A DNA stretch of 7,998 nucleotides from Clostridium sp. (GTDB lineage: Bacteria; Bacillota; Clostridia; Clostridiales; Clostridiaceae). Below the pieces are notes generated by a model. That model did no database searches and had not been told where the DNA came from. It saw nothing but the letters and a program-made list of their open reading frames with translations. The position numbers were made by a program, and so were the translations under genes. The DNA lies in the NCBI GenBank assembly GCA_003539755.1, contig DPOH01000125.1, positions 1 to 7,998 of the forward strand, written 5' to 3'. Position 1 is the stretch's first letter, and each line of letters opens with the position of its first letter. Below, one piece after another: positions 1-5,654 of this stretch.

Positions 1-211
1 ATTTTATATGATACTAAAATTAATATTTTGAATGAATATCATAAAAATATGTATAGAGACAATAAATTATTGGAATATATAAGAGAGGTATAAATTATAT
101 CTAGATAATCAAAATAGGGTAATAGAATTCGATAAAATGCAAGATGAAGATATGATTGAAAAAGTATTTAATAAATATGAAAGTTTTGTGAACAAAGCAT
201 TTATTAAGTGA
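1..211 (+). pseudogene. 3' remnant of an unidentified gene, frameshifted
   Basis: Frame 1 is open from the window edge to a TAA at 91-93 (residues ending ...NKLLEYIREV). Frame 2 is open from 83 to a TGA at 209-211 and reads on as YKLYLDNQNRVIEFDKMQDE and then a further charged, helix-like tail. Joined near positions 83-90, the two pieces give one continuous hydrophilic, lysine- and glutamate-rich C-terminus of about 70 residues, which suggests a single gene broken by a frameshift (or a sequencing error). The second frame has no start codon before the ATG at 137 and no good ribosome binding site, so an independent small gene is less likely. I do not recognise the family. It could also be chance open sequence in AT-rich DNA, and confidence is low. 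Confidence 0.35.
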
Positions 212-603
212 ATTTTTATGTAATGTATCTATTGTATTGACGATATAATCTAAAATTACTATGGAAAAAAATAAATAAATAATTGAATAAAAAAATATTT
301 TTGTATTCAGTAGTACAAAAAGAGTTATTTATAACTTTATAGGAGAAAATTATATAAAATAGTCAAGAAATATAGGATTCTTATAATATTTATCATGAAA
401 ATTACTCATTTAACTAATAATATAGATAGTGAAATATTCATTCAATTTATGAAATATTCTGAAAAATGAATAATGTGGTTATAGTTAATTTATATACGAA
501 GAAAATACAAGTAATAGTGAATATTAGCTAAGTATTTAAATGAAACTACGAGTTAATTTGAAATAAAGTAAAAAAAAGAGAACTTTTTAGAAAAAATAGC
601 GTT
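212..603. other. Intergenic region with no convincing gene
   Basis: This AT-rich stretch between the upstream remnant and the atp promoter is full of stops in all frames. It holds an imperfect A/T hairpin at 284-309 (TGAATA pairing with TATTCA around an A5/T5 core), which could be a weak terminator for the upstream gene. It also holds a 24-codon ATG reading frame at 395-469 without a ribosome binding site. Nothing here supports a structured RNA or a complete gene. Confidence 0.5.
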
Positions 604-631
604 TTGTTAAAGAGAAAGATGGGGATATAAT
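604..631 (+). promoter_or_regulatory. Candidate sigma-A promoter of the atp operon
   Basis: A perfect TATAAT at 626-631 lies 16 bases downstream of TTGTTA (604-609), which matches four of six bases of the -35 consensus. Transcription would start near 637-639 and leave a leader of only about 20 bases before atpI, just enough for the GGGAGG ribosome binding site at 649-654. In DNA this AT-rich, TATAAT-like words arise by chance, but the position immediately before the first gene supports the call. Confidence 0.5.
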
Positions 632-659
632 ACATGATATTGAATGTTGGGAGGTATGT

Positions 660-1034
660 ATGAGTAAAGGGATGAATGAAATTCTAAGAGGAAACATGAA
701 ATTCGATCTGATTATAGGATTATTTATATCTTTATTGATAGTATTACTTTCCAACTTTTCAAATGCGATAATTTATTGTGTTGGCATAGGTATAAGTTTA
801 TTGAATTTTATCGGAAATGGGTATGTAATGACTAAGCTTACGTCTACTGATACTAAAGGTGGGCATGGAATAATCTTGATTTTAATTACATTTTTAAGGC
901 TTGGAATTGTACTTCTTTGTGCTGTACCTTTTATAGAAGATGTAAAGAAAATGGCTTTTTATGTAGCAGGGTTTATTTCACATTACTTGATGCTTATAAG
1001 TTATTGCTTAATAACTAGGAAAGGAAGTGTTTAG
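660..1034 (+). CDS. atpI: ATP synthase subunit I (accessory membrane protein)
   Basis: This 124-residue protein heads the operon, as AtpI usually does. It shows four hydrophobic segments, at roughly residues 16-32, 36-57, 70-91 and 98-118, with short charged loops. AtpI proteins are poorly conserved; in other bacteria they have been linked to c-ring assembly and to Mg2+ uptake, but they are not part of the catalytic enzyme. The call rests on size, membrane topology and position rather than on a sharp motif. The ATG at 660 has GGGAGG at 649-654 five bases upstream. The in-frame ATG at 672 is poorer because no ribosome binding site precedes it at normal spacing. The stop at 1032-1034 abuts or overlaps the atpB start, which suggests translational coupling. 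Confidence 0.85.
   Translation: MSKGMNEILRGNMKFDLIIGLFISLLIVLLSNFSNAIIYCVGIGISLLNFIGNGYVMTKLTSTDTKGGHGIILILITFLRLGIVLLCAVPFIEDVKKMAFYVAGFISHYLMLISYCLITRKGSV
1020..1027 (+). promoter_or_regulatory. Ribosome binding site deciding the atpB start
   Basis: The purine run AAAGGAAG inside the end of atpI is the only Shine-Dalgarno-like sequence before atpB. It ends eight bases before the GTG at 1036 but touches the GTG at 1027, so it favours 1036 as the real start. Confidence 0.55.
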
Positions 1035-1035
1035 A

Positions 1036-1704
1036 GTGGAACCGATCATACCTATTTATTCACATGATTTTGGATTTTTCACATTGTATATTACGACACC
1101 TGTAATAATACAGTGGGTAATAATGCTGATTCTTGGAATAGGTTCGCTTCTATTGACTAGCAATTTAAAGAAAAGGCCTGGTATGAAACAGGCGGCATTG
1201 GAAAAACTTTATTTGACAGTTGAATCTGTTGTAGAAAGTACAATGGGCGAAAGCTATGCTAATTTTGTACCTTATATTGGAACATTGATGGTTTTTTTAA
1301 TCTGTATGAATTTTACAGGATTAGTAGGAATAGCTCCGCCAACAATGGATATCAGCGTTACAGCAGGTTTAGCACTTACAACTTTCTTGACCATTCATTA
1401 TACTGCAATAAGAAGAAATGGATTTGGACATTATTTAATAGGATATACAGAACCATTTGTTTTTATGGCACCTATCAATGTAATGGAAAGAATAATGCTT
1501 CCTGTTTCTTTAGCACTTAGACTTTTTGGTAATATGCTGGCAGCAACTATATTAGTTGATTTAGTATATGAAGTGCTAGGAAAATTTGCTATAGGGTTAC
1601 CTATAATTGTACATGGTTATTTTGATTTATTCGATGGAATGATTCAAATGCTTGTATTTTCAATGTTGACTATGATTCAAATCAAGTTAACTGCAGAACA
1701 CTAA
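1036..1704 (+). CDS. atpB: F1Fo ATP synthase subunit a
   Basis: Subunit a forms the two ion half-channels next to the rotating c ring in the cytoplasmic membrane. From the GTG at 1036 the protein has 222 residues, with hydrophobic segments near 22-41, 79-98, 108-125, 153-178 and 203-218. The fourth segment carries the family hallmark LRLFGN (161-166), in which Arg162 is the essential arginine that faces the c-ring carboxylate (Arg210 in E. coli). The last segment has the conserved FDGMIQ region followed by a long hydrophobic helix. A GTG at 1027 would add three residues (225 in all) and overlap atpI by eight bases, but it has no room for a ribosome binding site. With 1036 the gap to atpI is one base, so translation is probably coupled. 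The gene is full length and intact. Confidence 0.97.
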   Translation: MEPIIPIYSHDFGFFTLYITTPVIIQWVIMLILGIGSLLLTSNLKKRPGMKQAALEKLYLTVESVVESTMGESYANFVPYIGTLMVFLICMNFTGLVGIAPPTMDISVTAGLALTTFLTIHYTAIRRNGFGHYLIGYTEPFVFMAPINVMERIMLPVSLALRLFGNMLAATILVDLVYEVLGKFAIGLPIIVHGYFDLFDGMIQMLVFSMLTMIQIKLTAEH

Positions 1705-1744
1705 TATTAAACAATTAATTAAAAAAATTTAGGAGGAATTTAAA
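1705..1744 (+). promoter_or_regulatory. A/U-rich translation initiation region of atpE
   Basis: The 40-base gap before atpE is almost pure A/T up to a full AGGAGG at 1731-1736, eight bases before the ATG. E. coli atpE has a comparable U/A-rich stretch just upstream of its ribosome binding site, which raises translation to supply the many c subunits. A similar role here is an inference from layout only. Confidence 0.4.
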
Positions 1745-1960
1745 ATGAGTATTGGAGCATTAGCAGCAGGTATAGCTGTATTAACAGGTATTGGAGCAGG
1801 AATTGGTATAGGAATTGCAACAGGAAAGGCTACAGAAGCTATTGGAAGACAACCAGAAGCAACAAGTAAGATTCAAACAGCTTTAATAATTGGTGCAGGT
1901 CTTGCAGAAGCAACTGCTATCTATGGATTAATCGTTGCAATAATGGTAATGGGTAAATAA
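1745..1960 (+). CDS. atpE: F1Fo ATP synthase subunit c (proteolipid)
   Basis: This 71-residue hairpin protein oligomerises into the rotor ring that carries ions through the membrane. Helix 1 (about 5-32) contains the GxGxGxG packing motif (GIGAGIGIGIATGKA). The polar loop is RQPEA (35-39), which contacts gamma and epsilon. Helix 2 (about 45-69) carries the ion-binding carboxylate Glu55 in LAEATAIYGL. The length is toward the short end of the family. Aligned by eye to the Na+-type c subunit of Ilyobacter tartaricus, Thr57 and Tyr60 match Thr67 and Tyr70. Ile22 replaces Gln32 and Ala56 replaces Ser66, so two Na+ ligands are absent and H+ is the likely coupling ion. A strong AGGAGG precedes the ATG, fitting high expression. 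Confidence 0.97.
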   Translation: MSIGALAAGIAVLTGIGAGIGIGIATGKATEAIGRQPEATSKIQTALIIGAGLAEATAIYGLIVAIMVMGK

Positions 1961-1980
1961 TAAATTGTATGAGTTAAGTA

Positions 1981-2004
1981 TATTGACTCCGAAGGGAGGA
2001 TATA
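1981..2004 (+). promoter_or_regulatory. atpF ribosome binding site inside a possible small hairpin
   Basis: The AGGGAGG-like site (1993-1999) lies 12 bases before the atpF ATG, which is longer than usual. CTCC at 1987-1990 can pair with GGAG at 1995-1998 around a GAAG loop, and TAT/ATA (1981-1983 with 2002-2004) can close it outside mismatches. Such pairing could damp translation of subunit b relative to c. The core is only four pairs, so this is tentative. Confidence 0.25.
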
Positions 2005-2011
2005 AGAATAA

Positions 2012-2491
2012 ATGGATATTAATATTTCAACGCTGATTTTTACACTTGTTAACTTTTTTATATTATTTTTATTTTTAAGACATTTCTTCTGGGGCAAAAT
2101 TAAAATTGTAATAGAAGAAAGACAGATAGATATAGACAAAAAGTTAATTAAGGCAGATGAAGACACAGAAAAAGCTAGACTATATTTATTAAAAAATGAA
2201 GAAATATTAAATAAAGCTAGAGAAGAAGGTAAAAAGATCACTGAAAGACAAAAGCAAAAAGGTGATAAAATTTATGATGAAATTGTTCAAAATGCCAAAG
2301 ATGAATCAGCATCAATAATTGAAAGAGCTAATTTAGAAATTGAAAGAGAAAAAGAAAAAGCTGAATATGAAGTTAAGAAGCAAGCAGTTGAACTTGCAGT
2401 TGAACTTTCGATAAAAGCTTTAGATAAGCAAATTGATGAAGAGACTCATAGAAAACTTATCGGCGATTTTATTGCTAAGGTAGGTATGTAA
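2012..2491 (+). CDS. atpF: F1Fo ATP synthase subunit b
   Basis: Subunit b forms the peripheral stalk that holds the alpha3beta3 head still while the rotor turns, linking subunit a to delta. The 159-residue protein has one N-terminal membrane helix (about 5-27, rich in Phe and Leu) followed by a long, highly charged and nearly uninterrupted helix (about 30-140) of the right-handed coiled-coil type. The Ala-rich end (QAVELAVELSIKALDKQID) is the conserved segment that contacts delta. Length and architecture are normal for the family. There is one b gene and no b' copy, so the stalk should be a homodimer. The ATG at 2012 is the first in-frame start after the ribosome binding site at 1993-1999. 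It lies one base upstream of atpH. Confidence 0.95.
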   Translation: MDINISTLIFTLVNFFILFLFLRHFFWGKIKIVIEERQIDIDKKLIKADEDTEKARLYLLKNEEILNKAREEGKKITERQKQKGDKIYDEIVQNAKDESASIIERANLEIEREKEKAEYEVKKQAVELAVELSIKALDKQIDEETHRKLIGDFIAKVGM

Positions 2492-2492
2492 T

Positions 2493-3032
2493 ATGTATGA
2501 ATATTTAGATAGACGTTATGCGTTAGCTCTTTATGAAGTTGCAGAAGAAAAAGGAAAAGTTGAGGAGTATTTACAAGATTTAAGAGAAATCTGCGATATT
2601 ATAAATAATAACAAGGAATTCTATGAAGTAATAAAACATCCTCAAATTAATACAAGAAAGAAAAAACAACTCTTTATTAATGTTTTTAAAGGAAAAATAG
2701 ATGAAGAATTACTTTCATTCCTTCTTATATTAATTGAAAAAGATAGAATACTTTTTCTAAGAGAAAAGCTTAACGAGATGGAAAAAATCGATCTCGAAAG
2801 AAAAAATACTGTAAAAGGAACTATTAAAACAGCAGTTCCTCTTTTAGAAAATGAATTTAAACAATTAAAGAATATTTTTGAAAAGAAGTATGGTAAAAAC
2901 ATTATTTTTGATACTGTAGTAGACAAAAGTGTTTTAGGTGGAGTTTATATTAGAATTGCAAATGATGTTATTGATGATACTGTACTTTCAAAAATATATG
3001 AAATGAAAGATTTAATGCTTAAAGAGAAATAG
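2493..3032 (+). CDS. atpH: F1Fo ATP synthase subunit delta
   Basis: Delta (the OSCP homologue) caps the F1 head and ties the alpha N-termini to the b stalk. The 179-residue product starts with the family pattern RRYALALYEVAEE (7-19), the first part of the six-helix N-terminal domain (about 1-105). The C-terminal domain ends in the conserved GGVYIRIANDVIDDTV (149-164), equivalent to the usual Gly-Gly...Gly-Asp-x-Val-Ile-Asp-x-Ser pattern. The start is one base after the atpF stop, and only weak AAGG/AGG signals lie inside the end of atpF, so translation is probably coupled to atpF. No truncation is visible. Delta is the least conserved F1 subunit, and the divergence seen is ordinary. Confidence 0.95.
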   Translation: MYEYLDRRYALALYEVAEEKGKVEEYLQDLREICDIINNNKEFYEVIKHPQINTRKKKQLFINVFKGKIDEELLSFLLILIEKDRILFLREKLNEMEKIDLERKNTVKGTIKTAVPLLENEFKQLKNIFEKKYGKNIIFDTVVDKSVLGGVYIRIANDVIDDTVLSKIYEMKDLMLKEK

Positions 3033-3042
3033 AGGTGAATCC

Positions 3043-4557
3043 ATGAATATTAAACCAGAAGAAATAACTTCTATTATAAAAAAAGAAATAGAAAAATATG
3101 AAAAACAAATTAAAACAGTAGATTCTGGGACTATAATCCAAGTTGGTGATGGAGTTGCAAGAGTTTATGGATTAGATGATTGTATGGAAGGTGAATTATT
3201 AGAATTCCCTAACAATGCTTATGCTATGGCGATGAATTTAGAACAAGACAATGTTGGATGCGTTCTTTTAGGCTCAGAAGAAGGAATAAAAGAAGGGGAC
3301 ATTGTCAGAGGAACAGGAAAGATTGTTGAAGTTCCAGTAGGGGAAGCATTATTAGGAAGAGTAGTTAATGCATTAGGTGAACCTATCGATGGTAAAGGAC
3401 CTATTTTAACTAATGAAAGCAGACCTATTGAAGTTCCAGCTCCAAGCATAATAGAAAGAAGTTCAGTTAATGAACCATTACAAACTGGTATTAAAGCTAT
3501 TGACTCTATGATTCCAATAGGAAGAGGTCAAAGAGAACTTATTATAGGAGATCGTCAAACAGGAAAAACTGCTTTAGGTATAGATACAATACTTAATCAA
3601 AAGGGAAAAGATGTTATTTGTATATATGTTGCCATTGGTCAGAAACAATCTACAGTAGCACATATAGTTAACACTTTAACAGAAATGGAAGCAATGGACT
3701 ATAGTATAGTTGTAAGTTCTACAGCAGCACAATCTGCACCATTACAGTATTTAGCACCTTATGCTGGATGTAGTATTGGTGAGTATTTTATGCATCAAGG
3801 AAAGGATGTATTAATTATTTATGATGATCTTTCTAAACATGCAGTAGCTTATAGAGCGATGTCACTATTACTTAAGAGACCACCAGGAAGAGAAGCATAT
3901 CCAGGAGATGTATTCTATATACATTCAAGATTACTAGAAAGAGCTGCTAAATTATCTCCTGAATTAGGTGGAGGATCATTAACAGCACTTCCTATAATTG
4001 AAACACAGGCTGGAGATGTTACTGCATATATACCAACAAATGTAATATCTATTACAGATGGACAAATATTCTTAGAAGCAGATTTATTCAATTCAGGGCA
4101 AAGACCTGCCATAAATCCAGGAATATCTGTATCAAGAGTTGGTGGTAGTGCACAAATAAAAGCGATGAAACAAGTAAGTGGTACATTAAGACTTGAACTT
4201 GCACAATATAGAGAACTTGAATCTTTTGCTCAATTTGGATCAGACTTAGATAATGATTCAGCTAGAAGACTTGAAAAAGGTAAGAGATTAATGGAAATCT
4301 TAAAGCAGGATCAATATAAACCACTAGACGTTGAAAAACAAGTTGAAATTTTATATGCAACAGTTAATGATTTCTTATCAGATATTAAAGTTAGTGATGT
4401 AAAAAGATTTGAAAGTGGATTTTTTGAATTTATGGATACTCATTACAGAGAAGTTGGTAAGTTAATTCTTCAAGAAAAAACTTTAACAGATGAAATTAAA
4501 GCAAAACTTGAAGAAGGTATTGTTGAATTTAAAAAGATATTTTTACAAGAAGTATAG
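3043..4557 (+). CDS. atpA: F1Fo ATP synthase subunit alpha
   Basis: Alpha subunits alternate with beta in the F1 head, bind nucleotide at non-catalytic sites and supply the arginine finger to the catalytic sites. The 504-residue product has the N-terminal beta-barrel (about 25-95), the nucleotide-binding domain with Walker A GDRQTGKT (169-176) and Walker B LIIYDD (257-262), and the alpha/beta signature PAINPGISVSR (355-365). Arg365 is the expected arginine finger. The C-terminal helical domain follows to residue 504. The length is standard. The ribosome binding site GAGGTGA overlaps the atpH stop and sits five bases before the ATG. Unusually for a compact atp operon, a 232-base gap with hairpins follows before atpG. 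Confidence 0.98.
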   Translation: MNIKPEEITSIIKKEIEKYEKQIKTVDSGTIIQVGDGVARVYGLDDCMEGELLEFPNNAYAMAMNLEQDNVGCVLLGSEEGIKEGDIVRGTGKIVEVPVGEALLGRVVNALGEPIDGKGPILTNESRPIEVPAPSIIERSSVNEPLQTGIKAIDSMIPIGRGQRELIIGDRQTGKTALGIDTILNQKGKDVICIYVAIGQKQSTVAHIVNTLTEMEAMDYSIVVSSTAAQSAPLQYLAPYAGCSIGEYFMHQGKDVLIIYDDLSKHAVAYRAMSLLLKRPPGREAYPGDVFYIHSRLLERAAKLSPELGGGSLTALPIIETQAGDVTAYIPTNVISITDGQIFLEADLFNSGQRPAINPGISVSRVGGSAQIKAMKQVSGTLRLELAQYRELESFAQFGSDLDNDSARRLEKGKRLMEILKQDQYKPLDVEKQVEILYATVNDFLSDIKVSDVKRFESGFFEFMDTHYREVGKLILQEKTLTDEIKAKLEEGIVEFKKIFLQEV

Positions 4558-4592
4558 CTTATATTGATTAACAAGTATTATATAAGTACTAA

Positions 4593-4626
4593 TTAATGTA
4601 GAAATCCATGTGGATTTCTACATTAA
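4593..4626 (+). repeat. Perfect 16-bp inverted repeat between atpA and atpG
   Basis: TTAATGTAGAAATCCA (4593-4608) and its exact reverse complement (4611-4626) are separated by two bases. In RNA this would form a 14-15 bp stem with a four-base loop, 35 bases after the atpA stop. No clear run of T follows on either strand (ATTAAATTTG on the +), so it is not a standard intrinsic terminator. An RNA-stabilising or processing hairpin, or a partial terminator, are the alternatives. Confidence 0.8.
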
Positions 4627-4647
4627 ATTTGAAAAATAAATTTAAAA

Positions 4648-4675
4648 TTGATTGTATATTAGAATTAAAAATAAT
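4648..4675 (+). promoter_or_regulatory. Weak candidate internal promoter for atpGDC
   Basis: TTGATT (4648-4653) and AATAAT (4670-4675) are 16 bases apart, giving four of six and five of six consensus matches. It lies between the two hairpins in the long atpA-atpG gap, where a secondary promoter would make sense. The surrounding sequence is so A/T-rich that such a match is expected by chance fairly often. Confidence 0.2.
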
Positions 4676-4708
4676 GAATTTTATTTATTGATATATATGT
4701 GATGAATT

Positions 4709-4737
4709 ATATGGAATCCCAAGATGGGATTTTATAT
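4709..4737 (+). terminator. Second hairpin upstream of atpG, possible attenuator
   Basis: In the + strand transcript, 4709-4720 can pair with 4726-4737 around the loop AAGAT. The core is AAUCCC/GGGAUU, extended by two G-U pairs and then AUAU/AUAU. The descending arm is U-rich (GGGATTTTATATTTA), like a leaky intrinsic terminator. Because the two G-U pairs become A-C mismatches in the opposite strand, the structure is more stable as sense RNA. It ends about 40 bases before the atpG ribosome binding site. The role is inferred; full termination here would silence atpGDC, so it can only be partial or regulatory. Confidence 0.4.
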
Positions 4738-4775
4738 TTAACTTAGGTTTATATATTAGTTGTTAATTATAATCC

Positions 4776-4783
4776 AGGAGGTG
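4776..4783 (+). promoter_or_regulatory. Strong ribosome binding site fixing the atpG start
   Basis: AGGAGGTG is close to a full match to the 16S rRNA 3' end and lies six bases before the ATG at 4790. It shows that the open frame upstream, from a TTG at 4760, is not part of the protein. Confidence 0.85.
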
Positions 4784-4789
4784 GAAATC

Positions 4790-5638
4790 ATGGGCGCAGC
4801 TGGACTTATTGATATAAAAAGAAGAATTAAGTCAGTAGAAAGCACAAGAAAAATTACAAATGCCATGGGACTTGTTGCCACTTCTAAGTTAAGAAAATGC
4901 AGAAAAGAGCTAGAAGTAAATCAGAAATTTGTTGATTCTTTAGACTCTATTATAAAAAGTCTTGCAAATTCACTTTCTGATGAAAACAGTATTTATTTTT
5001 CGGGAAATAATAGTCAAGAAAAATTATATATAGTTATCACATCAGAAACAGGTTTGTGCGGAGGATTTAATGGTAACGTAGTGTCTTACTTAGAACAAAT
5101 AACTGAAGATGATAGAGACAATAGCAAGATAATTATTGTTGGAAAAAGAGGAATAAGCTACATGAGAAAGACTGGGCTAGATACAATAGCTGAATATGTT
5201 GATATTTCAGATGTACCAACAATAAAAGATGCAAATACTATTTTTGAAAAAGCTTTAAAGATTTATAGGAGCAAAGAAGTATCAGAAATAAATATTGTGT
5301 ATTGTGAATTTGTTTCACCAGTTAAGCAAGAACCAAAATGTGTTAAGATTTTACCAATTGAGAAATCTAATGAAGAATCGGAAGAATGCGTTATAGAACC
5401 AGATGTTATAACAGTTTTAAATGATTCTGTAAATATTTATTTAAAAGGTAAAATTAGAAATATTTTATTAAGCTCAAAGTGCAGTGAGCAAAGTTCAAGA
5501 ATGACTGCAATGGACGGAGCTTCAGAAAATGCTAATGATTTATTAGATAACTTAAACCTTAAGTTTAATAGAATAAGACAGACTATGATAACACAAGAAA
5601 TTAGTGAAATTGTTGGAGGAGCAGAAGCTCAGAAATAG
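4790..5638 (+). CDS. atpG: F1Fo ATP synthase subunit gamma
   Basis: Gamma is the central rotor shaft: its coiled N- and C-terminal helices enter the alpha3beta3 head and its foot sits on the c ring. From the ATG at 4790 the product has 282 residues. It opens with the conserved IDIKRRIKSVESTRKITNAM (7-26), has the Rossmann-like middle domain with TSETGLCGGFNGNV (84-97), and closes with the family signature region SSRMTAMDGASENANDLL then NRIRQTMITQEISEIVGGA (236-278). Length and ends are normal. An in-frame TTG at 4760 would add ten residues, but it would place the ribosome binding site inside the gene. The gene follows a 232-base gap that separates it from atpA and carries two hairpins. Confidence 0.97.
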   Translation: MGAAGLIDIKRRIKSVESTRKITNAMGLVATSKLRKCRKELEVNQKFVDSLDSIIKSLANSLSDENSIYFSGNNSQEKLYIVITSETGLCGGFNGNVVSYLEQITEDDRDNSKIIIVGKRGISYMRKTGLDTIAEYVDISDVPTIKDANTIFEKALKIYRSKEVSEINIVYCEFVSPVKQEPKCVKILPIEKSNEESEECVIEPDVITVLNDSVNIYLKGKIRNILLSSKCSEQSSRMTAMDGASENANDLLDNLNLKFNRIRQTMITQEISEIVGGAEAQK

Positions 5639-5654
5639 TTAAGGAGGTATCTTA

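Noticed and set aside
237..265. TTGACG and TATAAT words considered as a promoter
   Set aside because: TTGACG and the TATAAT at 244-249 are nearly adjacent, and the sequence 17 bases after TTGACG (TATGGA) is a poor -10; no gene follows nearby.
284..309. Imperfect A/T hairpin considered as a terminator
   Set aside because: It has a mismatch, almost no G-C pairs, and no T-run after the stem; it is within what AT-rich DNA gives by chance.
1921..2241. 106-codon frame on the minus strand
   Set aside because: It lies opposite atpE and atpF, has a low-complexity Ser/Ile/Leu-rich translation and no ribosome binding site. It is a shadow of the atpF coiled-coil codons.
2642..2926. 94-codon frame on the minus strand
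   Set aside because: It is antisense to atpH and rich in Phe and Ser, as expected from the complement of Lys/Glu codons.
3219..3449. 76-codon frame on the minus strand
   Set aside because: It lies entirely within atpA, which has unambiguous motifs; the translation resembles nothing known.
3915..4112. 65-codon frame on the minus strand
   Set aside because: Shadow of the conserved alpha subunit nucleotide-binding domain.
4760..4789. Ten-residue N-terminal extension of atpG from a TTG
   Set aside because: It contains the AGGAGGTG ribosome binding site for the ATG at 4790 and has no site of its own; gamma subunits normally begin close to the conserved IDIKRRI segment.
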